Part shown: positions 37,929 to 45,597 of the stretch, one piece after another
Position numbering within the stretch: the first letter of the stretch is position 1
Layout of the letters: every line of letters begins with the position of its first letter
Source of the DNA: Candidatus Parvarchaeota archaeon
GTDB lineage: Archaea > Nanobdellota > Nanobdellia > WJKC01
NCBI GenBank assembly: GCA_030615175.1
Contig: JAUWZX010000003.1
Span: 1 to 52,178, forward strand
Direction of reading: 5' to 3'
DNA length: 52,178 bases
Made by a program: the position numbers and the translations under genes
Notes under the pieces: model-generated
The model's input: only the letters and a program-made list of their open reading frames with translations
Database searches by the model: none
What the model was told of the DNA's origin: nothing

Positions 37929-38275
37929 ACCACTTTATAGAGTGTCCTTTCAGGCCATGACTCAACTTTTCCCAAAAATCTATCAAAAGCGTTCACTTCA
38001 TCCAAGCGCCGGAGCATTTCACGTACTGGCAGGCTCTTTAAATCCTCTAAGGGTAATTCGTCAATGAAAGTGTTAATCTTATCCAATTTCGTCATGGCTT
38101 CATTAATTGGCGTGAGGTCAGGGATGTTAAGTGAGTCTAATCTGCTCTCTAAAGCACTTACTTTCTGCACAGCGAATAATCCCCCAATGACTAAAGACAA
38201 GATTATTAGCCCCAGCTCTAATATGATTAACTCCTTGAAATGCTTATTAATGAATTTAGTGAAGTCGTCAGTCAC
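37910..38275 (-). CDS. Single-pass membrane protein, 121 aa
   Basis: One membrane helix (about 15-35, LIILELGLIILSLVIGGLFA) follows a short charged start. The remaining 85 residues are helical (VSALESRLDSLNIPDLTPIN) and soluble. It overlaps genes on both sides (19 and 8 bases). No family is recognised. Confidence 0.55.
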   Translation of the reverse strand: MTDDFTKFINKHFKELIILELGLIILSLVIGGLFAVQKVSALESRLDSLNIPDLTPINEAMTKLDKINTFIDELPLEDLKSLPVREMLRRLDEVNAFDRFLGKVESWPERTLYKVVWEDSK

Positions 38276-38705
38276 GAGAGTTCAACTCTTTTAATGATAC
38301 TTTCAAAACTTTTAATGGAAAACCCATACATCGTTCACAAATTGGAGTCCAACCAACCCTGCAACCAACAGCCACAGCACCACAATAAACACATTTACCT
38401 TTAGTTAAACTTAATGAAGTTGAAACTAATTCCTGAAAATGTTTTTTAACCCTTCGCTTGTATTCTTCATAACTCTTAATTATAACCATCTCGCCATTAC
38501 TTCTACGCATATCCTTATCAATTAGAGAAGCAACCCCATCCAATTCAGGTTTTAATTCTTGTAACTTAATGAAATGCTCCATGCAGAAAGGCAACATTTG
38601 AATTCCTACATTCATATACATCTCTTGTTTATGATTACAATCTGCAATACTGCATTTTGCTTTCTTCATTAGTTCTAATTTACGATTAAGTTCTTTTCCA
38701 CTCAT
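38268..38705 (-). CDS. Zinc-binding protein, 145 aa
   Basis: Two potential zinc sites: CSIADCNHK with CMEHF (about 18-45), and CVYCG with CERCMGF (about 105-128). The second is a classical four-Cys ribbon. A basic helical segment (YEEYKRRVKKHFQELV) lies between. It overlaps the methyltransferase gene by four bases. A nucleic-acid-binding function is likely but unspecified. Confidence 0.6.
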   Translation of the reverse strand: MSGKELNRKLELMKKAKCSIADCNHKQEMYMNVGIQMLPFCMEHFIKLQELKPELDGVASLIDKDMRRSNGEMVIIKSYEEYKRRVKKHFQELVSTSLSLTKGKCVYCGAVAVGCRVGWTPICERCMGFPLKVLKVSLKELNSRD

Positions 38706-39382
38706 TTAATCACTTCACAAACAACAATTACACGTTGCATTAAACCGGCAGGTAATAACCAATCAAATAAAGTAGTTACTGGGGATAAACCAAAAGGTAA
38801 AGGAAAACTGAAACCAGAGCCATAAGTACCCAATAACTTAAAGCCACTATCTTTAACTAACTTTTCAAGCAAACGCTTATTATACAACCGTACATGCTCT
38901 GAGTGCTGAGAATAAGCCTGCATGTGACCGGCCAATACTAATAACTTATCCCTAAAACTGGTGCAATTAGGAGTAGTCATTACGAACACGCCGCCACTCT
39001 TTAACACTCGCTTAACCTCGCTCATAGCCCTCAAAGGCTCAAGAATATGCTCTATAACCTCGCTCATGTGAGCTATATCGAATGAATTATCAGGGAATGG
39101 CAACTCGTAAGCATTACCTTCCTTAACAGTTAATCCTTTACTCTTGGCAATCCTTAAAGCGTTAGTGCATAAGTCAACGCCCACCACTTCATTACTTTTA
39201 GCTAACTCCATGGTTAAGGTTCCTTCACTGCAACCAATGTCTATTATCTTACCTTTCATTTTACTAATAATCCTTACCTGCCTGGCAGCCAACTTCATGT
39301 CTAACTCAGTTACTTTTAATCCGTCTTCATATCCTCTTCTCTGTATTCTAACATTCTCAGCCTCGAGTGATTCATTAACCAC
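38702..39382 (-). CDS. Class I SAM-dependent methyltransferase
   Basis: A 226-aa methyltransferase of the UbiE/type-11 family with motif I IIDIGCSEGTL (46-56), motif II VVGVDLC (about 65-71), a DIAHMSEVIEHI acidic/His motif and LKSGGVFVMTTPN as motif III. The substrate is unknown; type-11 enzymes often act on sugars, lipids or small molecules. In an element rich in surface glycoproteins, modification of a surface sugar is plausible. Four-base overlap with the zinc protein and one base with the coiled-coil gene upstream indicate coupling. Confidence 0.85.
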   Translation of the reverse strand: MVNESLEAENVRIQRRGYEDGLKVTELDMKLAARQVRIISKMKGKIIDIGCSEGTLTMELAKSNEVVGVDLCTNALRIAKSKGLTVKEGNAYELPFPDNSFDIAHMSEVIEHILEPLRAMSEVKRVLKSGGVFVMTTPNCTSFRDKLLVLAGHMQAYSQHSEHVRLYNKRLLEKLVKDSGFKLLGTYGSGFSFPLPFGLSPVTTLFDWLLPAGLMQRVIVVCEVIK

Positions 39383-39636
39383 TAGGGCTTCAACTTCTTC
39401 TTTAAATCTCTCTTATAAACCGCCCTAACGTGCTCATTTAATTGTTCTAATTCCTTAACTCTTGTTATGAGTTGTTCATTTTCTTTAATTAACTTGACTT
39501 CATTTTCAGAAACTATTAATTCATCTAAAGGGTCTTTATATCCTCTAATCTTCTGTTTTAATTTATTTGAAATACTTATTATCCTATCAATATCTCTAAT
39601 TATATAATTTACTTGTTCAATTGTTAGTTTAACCAT
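39382..39636 (-). CDS. Coiled-coil protein, 84 aa
   Basis: A single long helix with heptads (VNYIIRDIDRIISISNKLKQ, then KLIKENEQLITRVKELEQLN). It has no Cys and no membrane helix. It shares one base with both neighbouring genes. A dimerising adaptor is possible; function unknown. Confidence 0.55.
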   Translation of the reverse strand: MVKLTIEQVNYIIRDIDRIISISNKLKQKIRGYKDPLDELIVSENEVKLIKENEQLITRVKELEQLNEHVRAVYKRDLKKKLKP

Positions 39637-39899
39637 TAGGGATTCAACTCCTTCTCTAACTTATTCCATTCCCTAACAAAAATATTATTAGTGTATTCAT
39701 CCCAAACTCCAAATGCCATCTTTAATTGATTTTTATACTTCTCTTTAACTTTTTCAATTAATTCACGCCGAGCACCAGCACAATTAGTACATAAACCCAC
39801 TCTTCTACTGACCATACTAAGCATTTTATGTTTACAACAAGAACACCTATCTTCAACCAAAATCATTGAATGTCTTTTAAGTTCTTTTCCCTTAGTCAC
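39636..39899 (-). CDS. Zinc-ribbon protein, 87 aa
   Basis: CSCCKHK (about 19-25) and CTNCAGARREL (about 37-47) make a four-Cys ribbon near the N-terminus. A charged helical tail (LIEKVKEKYKNQLKMAFGVW) follows. It overlaps the 82-aa gene by eight bases and the coiled-coil gene by one. Function unknown. Confidence 0.6.
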   Translation of the reverse strand: MTKGKELKRHSMILVEDRCSCCKHKMLSMVSRRVGLCTNCAGARRELIEKVKEKYKNQLKMAFGVWDEYTNNIFVREWNKLEKELNP

Positions 39900-40140
39900 T
39901 TAGAATCACCTTGTAATTATTTTTATCAATTAATTCAAATTTGAAATGCAATCCAAATCTCTTACAGAAGTCCATAATCTGCTTAACTTTATGTTTGCCA
40001 ATCATGTAAGAACAATTAATTACTTCAATTCTGAATTCATCATCTTGCCATATTATCTTAGGATTACTATACTCATTTTCTTCTTTATATTTATAATAAA
40101 TTTTCTTCCATTTACTAAAAGTCCATTTAGCAACACTCAT
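39892..40140 (-). CDS. Hypothetical protein, 82 aa
   Basis: A small alpha/beta protein: a basic aromatic N-terminal helix (KWTFSKWKKIYYKYKE), a strand pair around IIWQDDEFRIEVINCSY, a helix (KVKQIMDFCKRFGLHF) and a last strand. This looks like a compact fold but no family is recognised. ATGA overlap with the 53-aa gene upstream shows coupling. Confidence 0.5.
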   Translation of the reverse strand: MSVAKWTFSKWKKIYYKYKEENEYSNPKIIWQDDEFRIEVINCSYMIGKHKVKQIMDFCKRFGLHFKFELIDKNNYKVILSD

Positions 40141-40298
40141 GTCTTGAACACTTCCTTTTCCCTTACTACTTTGAAGTTCTTTTTAAGTATGCCGAGCATT
40201 AATTTCTTGTCTTCTTCTTTCATTCGGACCTTGATGCGTTTATCACTATGCTTCTCTGCTAATAATAATTCAACCTGTATTATCTTTAACTCAATCAT
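40137..40298 (-). CDS. Small basic protein, 53 aa
   Basis: A 53-codon frame, MIELKIIQVELLLAEKHSDK followed by a basic helix (MKEEDKKLMLGILKK) and a strand (NFKVVREKEVF). It overlaps the next gene in ATGA (start of the 82-aa protein at 40140) and the preceding gene by four bases at 40295-40298, so both junctions support it. Not recognised. Confidence 0.6.
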   Translation of the reverse strand: MIELKIIQVELLLAEKHSDKRIKVRMKEEDKKLMLGILKKNFKVVREKEVFKT

Positions 40299-40630
40299 TT
40301 CTTAATCACTCCGTTCATCATTTTCTCTCCTAACGCCTTCTTTATCATTGTGTAATCCTCAGTGGTTAGTCCTAGTTTACTGAGGGCTAGCATCCTAGAG
40401 GGGCAGTTCTTTGTTGGTGAGCAGCAGAAGATTAGGCACTTGGGGTCTAGTAGTGGCAGGCTACCACATACTTGTCGATTAATCCAATCCCTCATAGGGA
40501 TAAGAGTTATCTTATTAATTAATTCTTTATGCACTTGTTTCGCTAGTTCTTTACTGCCTGAGTTAAATAAGTCAATGTAAGCATTTAATAACCCTTCAAA
40601 CTCAAGTTTTTCTTTATCCTCTTTAACCAT
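40295..40630 (-). CDS. Cys-motif protein resembling methanogenesis marker 9
   Basis: A 111-aa protein with CGSLPLLDPKCLIFCCSPTK followed by NCPSRMLALSKLGLTTEDY. The order C...CLxFCCSPxKxCPxR...LGLTxxDY resembles a short domain that I recall from methanogenesis marker protein 9 of methanogenic and methane-oxidising archaea. If true it is a Cys-rich cofactor- or metal-binding module and hints at a methanogen- or ANME-type host. The resemblance is from memory. It lies inside the small-gene train and overlaps the 53-aa gene. Confidence 0.5.
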   Translation of the reverse strand: MVKEDKEKLEFEGLLNAYIDLFNSGSKELAKQVHKELINKITLIPMRDWINRQVCGSLPLLDPKCLIFCCSPTKNCPSRMLALSKLGLTTEDYTMIKKALGEKMMNGVIKK

Positions 40631-41080
40631 TTACCAGTCACCTAATTTTGTTTTAATTGGGTTATTCTTTTCCACTTCTTTAATTGCCTTTATTGAAAAA
40701 CCATTTTCTAAGACTTTTAAATACCCTTTCAGTCGATTAATATTATTTACCATGTTATTCCATTTAGGATGCTTTTTAGTGAAGCCTTCTAATTCTTTAG
40801 ACCATTCAGTGATGTGTGGCTTAAGTATGTACTTCTTATTCCACTCTATTGCCTCTTCCATTGATTCAAAATAACACTCATTGAATCTTTCTAAAGGCAC
40901 ATTACCGCCATGACTGGGAGTTTCTTCTAATCTTTCAACTCTTGCGCTTTTCTTGAATATTTTAATAATCTTTAATCTCACGTAATCAAATAATACTGCG
41001 CCAAGCATGAATGTTGGCTGCATATAAATTAATTCTTTGCCTTCTTTTATTTCAATTTTCTTTTTAGATTCTTTTTTCAT
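40631..41080 (-). CDS. Hypothetical protein, 149 aa
   Basis: Not recognised. The N-terminal 60 residues look strand-rich (ELIYMQPTFMLGAVLFDYVR), followed by a Trp-containing helical half (EAIEWNKKYILKPHITEWSK; KWNNMVNNINRLKGYLKVLE). It is basic overall and has no Cys pair and no membrane segment. It overlaps the 99-aa membrane protein by 17 bases and abuts the next gene. Confidence 0.5.
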   Translation of the reverse strand: MKKESKKKIEIKEGKELIYMQPTFMLGAVLFDYVRLKIIKIFKKSARVERLEETPSHGGNVPLERFNECYFESMEEAIEWNKKYILKPHITEWSKELEGFTKKHPKWNNMVNNINRLKGYLKVLENGFSIKAIKEVEKNNPIKTKLGDW

Positions 41081-41363
41081 TGAATACTCCTCCGTGCCTT
41101 AATTGTTTTTTAACGAATAAGTATAATAGTCCAATCCATAAGAAGTACCAGCCAACTAGGGTTAGTAGTGATATTAATCCAATGGTTAGTGGTGGTAAGT
41201 TACTCGGCAGTTTAATATTCCTCGTTATTGTACGCAGTATTATGTTGTTAAGGAATAATCCTGTGATGATTAAACCGTCAAGCAATACGCTTAAACCCTT
41301 CCTCAAATCCTTATGGGACCTACGCTTCTTAACGTCATAAATCAAATCCCCTTCCTTAATCAT
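41064..41363 (-). CDS. Two-helix membrane protein, 99 aa
   Basis: A basic N-terminal region (DVKKRRSHKDLRKGLSVLLD) precedes two membrane helices (about 27-45 and 57-88). Small proteins of this type are common in archaeal viruses. It overlaps neighbours by four and 17 bases. No assignment. Confidence 0.55.
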   Translation of the reverse strand: MIKEGDLIYDVKKRRSHKDLRKGLSVLLDGLIITGLFLNNIILRTITRNIKLPSNLPPLTIGLISLLTLVGWYFLWIGLLYLFVKKQLRHGGVFNEKRI

Positions 41364-41572
41364 TTATTCCCTCCAGTTTCATCATTAGCGAATAAAGTGA
41401 TTAAACCATTTAAGAATATGAAGAAACCACCAATCATTAGCATTATGAATGTGAAAGGATACCAGACTCCAGGAACATAATGAGTAAGCCCATAGTCAAT
41501 CATCCACATACCCGTTCCCCATAGTAAACCACCAAGGATTAAAAACAGAATCCCCTTCAATGTTTTATTCAT
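41360..41572 (-). CDS. Two-helix membrane protein, 70 aa
   Basis: Two hydrophobic helices (about 6-25 and 36-60) joined by a loop with MIDYGLTHYVPGVWYP. The C-terminus is short and acidic. ATGA-type overlaps on both sides place it in the operon 43011-40137. It is not recognised. Confidence 0.55.
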   Translation of the reverse strand: MNKTLKGILFLILGGLLWGTGMWMIDYGLTHYVPGVWYPFTFIMLMIGGFFIFLNGLITLFANDETGGNK

Positions 41573-41871
41573 TCTTTAATCACCTTTATTGCGCATTTGC
41601 CTTCATTAATACTAATGCCTTCTTCCTCCCTGGTAGAAGCGTAAAACCAATGCTGGTCAATAGTCTGAATATTATTAACGTAAACTCCTTCATCACATAA
41701 GTAATCAATAACGTGTATGTTTTCCCCGAAATTAGTGTTATCTAATTCAATTATTATAACCTCGTACTCTGGCGTGGGTGGTAGGCTTTCATAAATCTTG
41801 ATAAATAAAAGTGAAATGCTTATGATAAAAGTCAGTACTGTTAAGGCTTTCCACCAAACTAACTCAGTCAT
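41569..41871 (-). CDS. Single-pass membrane protein, 100 aa
   Basis: One membrane helix near the start (KALTVLTFIISISLLFIKIY) followed by a strand-rich external domain of about 70 residues with two Cys (CDEG near 60, C near 93). No family is recognised. Four-base overlaps on both sides. Confidence 0.55.
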   Translation of the reverse strand: MTELVWWKALTVLTFIISISLLFIKIYESLPPTPEYEVIIIELDNTNFGENIHVIDYLCDEGVYVNNIQTIDQHWFYASTREEEGISINEGKCAIKVIKE

Positions 41872-42119
41872 TTTTCATTCTCCTTATCTACTATTTCTAA
41901 AGTAATCTTTATTTTCTTATTTTCAAGTTCCTCGTCACTAATGAATTCATAAATATAGTCATGAACTGATTCATTAATTAAACCAGCAAATACTTTAGAC
42001 TTCCTTTTAGGCACTACTATCCTTCTTTTATAAACATGATTTCCTTTACAGCAAACACACTCTTTCTTATCGCTACGCAAGAACTTTATTACCCCATTAA
42101 TTACTTTTTTCTTACTCAT
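41868..42119 (-). CDS. Hypothetical protein with CVCC motif, 83 aa
   Basis: A basic protein containing CVCCKGNH near residue 21 and a strand-rich rest with acidic end. Too few cysteines for a full ribbon unless it dimerises. Not recognised. Four-base overlaps on both sides. Confidence 0.5.
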   Translation of the reverse strand: MSKKKVINGVIKFLRSDKKECVCCKGNHVYKRRIVVPKRKSKVFAGLINESVHDYIYEFISDEELENKKIKITLEIVDKENEK

Positions 42120-42595
42120 TTCTTACGCTCCTTTAGGTAGTTGTTTTTCTTGAACCATTCCATAACGTACATTACTGAGTCATTAATGCATGACCAACCC
42201 CAGTGACTTATTACTTGTCCTGAATTGAATGAGCTTGGGTAGAAGTGTTTAATTACTGCGCTTGCTATTCCATTCCTTATCCCTTCAAGTTCTGGGCCTA
42301 ATTCAATGAATTCATCCCATAACTTAAATTCTTTAAATTCAGGTTCCACTTCCTTAACTAATCCATACTCGCATAAATATGATAAAGTGAACTCTGTGGC
42401 GAAAATCATTTGCTTCATTAATGAACTATTATAACCGCTTGTCTTGAGGAATCTATTCCTTAGTAATGGCAGCATTAAGTCCATTAATGGCAACCACTTG
42501 AATGTTTTATAATGAGTTACGAATCCGTTTTCATGAATCTCTATTTTAGGCACTTCTCCCAACTTAAACATTCCCTCCCTTTTACCAATAATCAT
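42116..42595 (-). CDS. Hypothetical protein, 159 aa
   Basis: Not recognised. A short strand-rich start (KIEIHENGFVTHYKTFKWLP) is followed by a mostly helical domain with SSLMKQMIFATEFTLSYLCE and, near the end, a Trp/Cys-rich stretch (SHWGWSCINDSVMYVMEWFK). No membrane signal. It overlaps the 139-aa and 83-aa genes by four bases each. Confidence 0.5.
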   Translation of the reverse strand: MIIGKREGMFKLGEVPKIEIHENGFVTHYKTFKWLPLMDLMLPLLRNRFLKTSGYNSSLMKQMIFATEFTLSYLCEYGLVKEVEPEFKEFKLWDEFIELGPELEGIRNGIASAVIKHFYPSSFNSGQVISHWGWSCINDSVMYVMEWFKKNNYLKERKK

Positions 42596-43011
42596 TTATT
42601 TTCACTCTCATTATATCCTTTTTTCATTAACTTTTTATGTTTTTTAAAAGCATCATCTAATTTCTTCTTAAAATCTTTATACTTCATTCCACGCTTCAAT
42701 TCCTCAAGCGTTAAAATAATTACATCCCTGTCATTAGTGGTGCTAAAGCACTCACCATAACCCCTGTCTAATACAACTCTGCCACCACTAGTAAGCCATA
42801 AATCTCCTATTTCAGTAATGTTTTTCTTACGCCATTCATGTAATAAACTTCTTATTCTCATTAATTCATCTTCAATGGCCCTAGGACTCTCCCAATTAAT
42901 TTTTTTGTAAATAATGCTATTTTCATCCCCTCCTAATAGTTTTTCTAAGAATTCATACCACATCTCTAATTGCGTTCCTTCACGTAATCCTCCTTCTTTA
43001 TGAATAACCAT
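42592..43011 (-). CDS. Hypothetical protein, 139 aa
   Basis: Not recognised. A helical start (QLEMWYEFLEKLLGGDEN), a middle with a strand pair (GDLWLTSGGRVVLDRGYGEC) and a very basic C-terminal helix (KDFKKKLDDAFKKHKKLMKK), which suggests nucleic-acid contact. It lies six bases downstream of the 85-aa zinc protein gene. Confidence 0.5.
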   Translation of the reverse strand: MVIHKEGGLREGTQLEMWYEFLEKLLGGDENSIIYKKINWESPRAIEDELMRIRSLLHEWRKKNITEIGDLWLTSGGRVVLDRGYGECFSTTNDRDVIILTLEELKRGMKYKDFKKKLDDAFKKHKKLMKKGYNESENK

Positions 43012-43017
43012 TATTTT

Positions 43018-43275
43018 TCACGCTCCTCTCTCTAGTTTTTTTATTCTTCGTTCATGGTCGTCAATCATGTCTCCAATGTATAACTCCTGTGCGCATGAAC
43101 GGCATAATGAGTTATTCTTCATTGCAACTCTTTTTCCGCATGATACGCAGGTTTCACGTCTAGCTTCATCAAATAGTTTTCTTAACTTAATTGCTTGTTC
43201 ACTTGTTAAATTAAATTCACCGCTAAGTTCAAATAATTTATCATTCAAAGTCTTATATTCATTTTTCTCAGTCAT
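43018..43275 (-). CDS. Zinc-finger protein, 85 aa
   Basis: An N-terminal helical part (EFNLTSEQAIKLRKLFDEAR) is followed by a four-Cys zinc ribbon, CVSCGKR and CRSCAQE (about 43-62), and a short acidic/basic tail. It overlaps the 76-aa winged-helix gene by four bases, so a regulator pair is translated together at the head of this operon. Confidence 0.6.
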   Translation of the reverse strand: MTEKNEYKTLNDKLFELSGEFNLTSEQAIKLRKLFDEARRETCVSCGKRVAMKNNSLCRSCAQELYIGDMIDDHERRIKKLERGA

Positions 43276-43502
43276 TTAACATCCCCCCCTGCTTCATATT
43301 TTATTTTCCATTTTTTAATGTTTTGATCGTCTAATTTGATTATTTTAATATTATTGTCTAGTGCGTTTAATTCTAGTATTTTAGTTTTAGCTGTTGACCA
43401 GTTCAGGCCTAGTCTTTTAGATATTTCGTATATTGAGAATTCCTTGTTTTGATTGCTTTTGAGTAGTTCTTTAATCTTGGTTTTACTTCCATTACCATTC
43501 AT
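43272..43502 (-). CDS. Winged-helix regulator, 76 aa
   Basis: A minimal winged helix: KIKELLKSNQNKEFSIYEI, recognition part KRLGLNWSTAKTKILELNAL, then a wing (IKIIKLDDQNIKKWKIKY). It is the first gene of the operon 43502-40137 and has a near-perfect inverted repeat overlapping its TATA box, so it probably represses its own transcription. Confidence 0.7.
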   Translation of the reverse strand: MNGNGSKTKIKELLKSNQNKEFSIYEISKRLGLNWSTAKTKILELNALDNNIKIIKLDDQNIKKWKIKYEAGGDVK

Positions 43503-43506
43503 TGTG

Positions 43507-43537
43507 TTAATATATCAATATGTTGGTATATTTAAGT
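43507..43537 (-). promoter_or_regulatory. Inverted-repeat operator over TATA box
   Basis: TTAATATATCAA (43507-43518) and TTGGTATATTTAA (43523-43535) form an inverted repeat with one mismatch. The minus strand reads ACTTAAATATACC about 29 bases before the ATG at 43502, a good TATA box. Binding here would block transcription of the operon. Confidence 0.5.
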
Positions 43538-43610
43538 ATTTCTATTTTTTATAGAAGTCTTTTCAAATTATTTTTTAGTTTTACTTCAGTAAACTTCTTT
43601 AACTCAGTAA

Positions 43611-44018
43611 TTAATGCTTTAATTCTTTAGTAACCTGTAACAAGTGCTTAATGAATAAATCCAAACTCGGCTCGAGTCCTAGCTGCCCACGCCAAGCACC
43701 ACACTTAACGCAGAAATTAGTTTTAATGTTTCTTAACTTTTGAGATTCTTTTCTTGATGGTCTACTATAAGAAGAAGATGCATTAGTGCTTCCTTTTCTT
43801 TTAGGCTGCACATGAATCCTCCATTCATGTTTACAATCCTTCTCGCCATCCCAGACGGTAATCGTGGACTCACCATAATCCCTTAAGCCCCATGCCTCGC
43901 AATAAGATAACTCTTAATTGCTATAAGGTGGTCTTGTGATTATGCAATCAATACTTTCGTCTGGAAGTTGTTTTAATCCTTCCAATACATCACAGTTCAA
44001 TATTTTATTAAATTCCAT
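43611..44018 (-). pseudogene. Broken N4/N6 DNA methylase gene
   Basis: From the ATG at 44018 the frame reads MEFNKILNCDVLEGLKQLPD, then IDCIITRPPY, the (D/S)PPY-type catalytic motif IV of N4/N6 DNA methyltransferases. It then meets an in-frame TAA (43914-43916) inside about 30 extra bases (43893-43922). After them the same frame resumes with WGLRDYG, CVKCGAWRGQLGLEPSLDLF and IKHLLQVTKELK, all typical of this methylase family, and ends at 43611. The rest of the enzyme (the SAM-binding part) is missing. So it has a stop-bearing insertion in the motif, a Ser-to-Arg-like change before PPY and a 3' truncation. It lies four bases from cdc6. Only the distal part, from 43811, is open from an alternative start. 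Confidence 0.75.
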
Positions 44019-44022
44019 GTCA

Positions 44023-45390
44023 TTATTTCACCGGTTCCGCTTTTCTTAGTTCTTCTATTTCCTTGTTTATTTCCTCGCTTTTCTTCATCATTGCTCTTCT
44101 AATCACTTCTTCTGGCATTAACTTGTCTATTTCTTCTTTTGTTTTAATTAATTTCTTCATTAGTATTTCCTTAACTATTGATGTGTTAAGTGTTGGTGCG
44201 TAAAGGGTTTGCCCTAATTCTGATACTTCTTTTAACAATCCTTTACTAACCAGTAATTTTAAGTATTTACGGGATTGCCTGTTACCTACTGGTGTTTGCC
44301 GGCCATAATAACGCATTCCAGCCTCATAGTGTTTGTGTATTGTGTTTGCGTTAGGTACTATATAATAATCCTTATCTGGTTTACAATCACTTATGTCGCT
44401 TTGTTTTGCTTCATTCTTCCATAAGTCATAAGTATTGCAAGTGAATACGTAATACCATTGCACTTGTTTAATAAAATTATTAAGTCTTTGCCTGATTCTT
44501 TGATCTTCTATTCTTTTCTTTGCTTTATTAAAGTGTTTTAATTCTACGGTCTTGCTTTTATTCCTTTCAGCGATTAATGCGCTTTCATACAGTGATTCTA
44601 TCATTATTCTGGCATCACCACCTTGTTTTTCAGCGTATTCAGCCATCTTAGTTATTACTTCTTCACTAATGGTTCTTGGGCGGAATGCTTTCCTTGCTCT
44701 TGCTTTACCTATATCCTTTAATTGTTCTTTAGTATATTGTGGGAAGAATGTTCTGTGATTACCAAATGATTCTATTGTTCCTGTTTGTAATCTTTTTATG
44801 AAGTTAATGTCATTAGCCACGCATATTAATCCAATGTAACCCTCCTTTAGTGAGTCTTTGTTGAATTTTGTGAATTGTGAGCCTTCCTTCGCCCTAACTA
44901 TTGAACGGATTATCCAGTCTATATCACTGTCAGTTTTGAGTTTGTCAACTTCATCTAAAATGATAATTGAGTATTTATCTTCTCCATCTATTTTTTTTAA
45001 GAATTTAGAGAATAGTGTTGCTTGATCTTGCCCTGAACAATTTATTCCTAACTTCCTGCATAACATCCTAACTATTGCTGCCGAAGTGTTTGATCTTGAA
45101 CAAGTAATGAAGAATAAATTTATGTTTTCGTCTTTTTTTAGTTTAATGCAGTCCTTATCGAAGTCTCTTAGTACATAGTATAGGCTTGCGGTTTTTCCAA
45201 CTCCGCTTGCGCCGTATATTATCATATTCCCTGCGGGCCTATCTATTAGTGTTGGACCTATTATATTTACTATTTCTGTGATTAATTCTTTTCTGTGTAG
45301 GAATTGTTCTGGTATGTATTCAAGACCTAGTATTTCCGAGTCCTTAATTATCCTTGTCCGGTTTAATACTATTGGAGTGAATAATGACAT
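44023..45390 (-). CDS. cdc6: Orc1/Cdc6 replication initiator
   Basis: A 455-aa AAA+ initiator: Walker A GASGVGKT (60-67), Walker B SIIILDEVDK (141-150), sensor 1 ICVANDINF, sensor 2 region GGDARIMIE, then a C-terminal winged-helix part (about 320-400; RQSRKYLKLLVSKGLLKEV) and a charged helical tail. Length and motif order fit archaeal Orc1/Cdc6. It should bind the element's origin and load the MCM-like helicase. Its upstream region (45400-45597) has tandem GTTCAAAGT repeats and a 16-bp inverted repeat, as expected for an origin next to the initiator gene. The leader has GGGTTTGACATG at the start codon. Confidence 0.9.
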   Translation of the reverse strand: MSLFTPIVLNRTRIIKDSEILGLEYIPEQFLHRKELITEIVNIIGPTLIDRPAGNMIIYGASGVGKTASLYYVLRDFDKDCIKLKKDENINLFFITCSRSNTSAAIVRMLCRKLGINCSGQDQATLFSKFLKKIDGEDKYSIIILDEVDKLKTDSDIDWIIRSIVRAKEGSQFTKFNKDSLKEGYIGLICVANDINFIKRLQTGTIESFGNHRTFFPQYTKEQLKDIGKARARKAFRPRTISEEVITKMAEYAEKQGGDARIMIESLYESALIAERNKSKTVELKHFNKAKKRIEDQRIRQRLNNFIKQVQWYYVFTCNTYDLWKNEAKQSDISDCKPDKDYYIVPNANTIHKHYEAGMRYYGRQTPVGNRQSRKYLKLLVSKGLLKEVSELGQTLYAPTLNTSIVKEILMKKLIKTKEEIDKLMPEEVIRRAMMKKSEEINKEIEELRKAEPVK

Positions 45391-45431
45391 GTCAAACCCT
45401 CAAAATGTAACATATTGAATTATCTAATTGG

Positions 45432-45597
45432 TTTAAGTATTTAAAAGTTTTGGGAGTTCAAAGTGTTCAAAGTGTTCAAATTGTGTTTACTTCGGTAATC
45501 AACCACAACATACGGACATATAAGACATGTTGGACATCTGGAAGAATATTTATTTCTTAATTTATTGCGTAATGTCCAATGTGTCCAACATGTCTTA
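45432..45597. other. Putative replication origin
   Basis: The gap upstream of cdc6 holds three tandem 9-bp units (GTTCAAAGT at 45456-45464 and 45465-45473, GTTCAAATT at 45474-45482). It also holds a perfect 16-bp inverted repeat (TAAGACATGTTGGACA at 45521-45536; its complement at 45582-45597) with extra GGACAT/ATGTCC half-sites at 45514 and 45572, plus an AT-rich centre (45541-45565). The position next to an Orc1/Cdc6 gene is typical of archaeal origins. The right arm overlaps the stop codon of the 45595 gene. A terminator is a less likely alternative because the loop is 45 bases. Confidence 0.6.
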
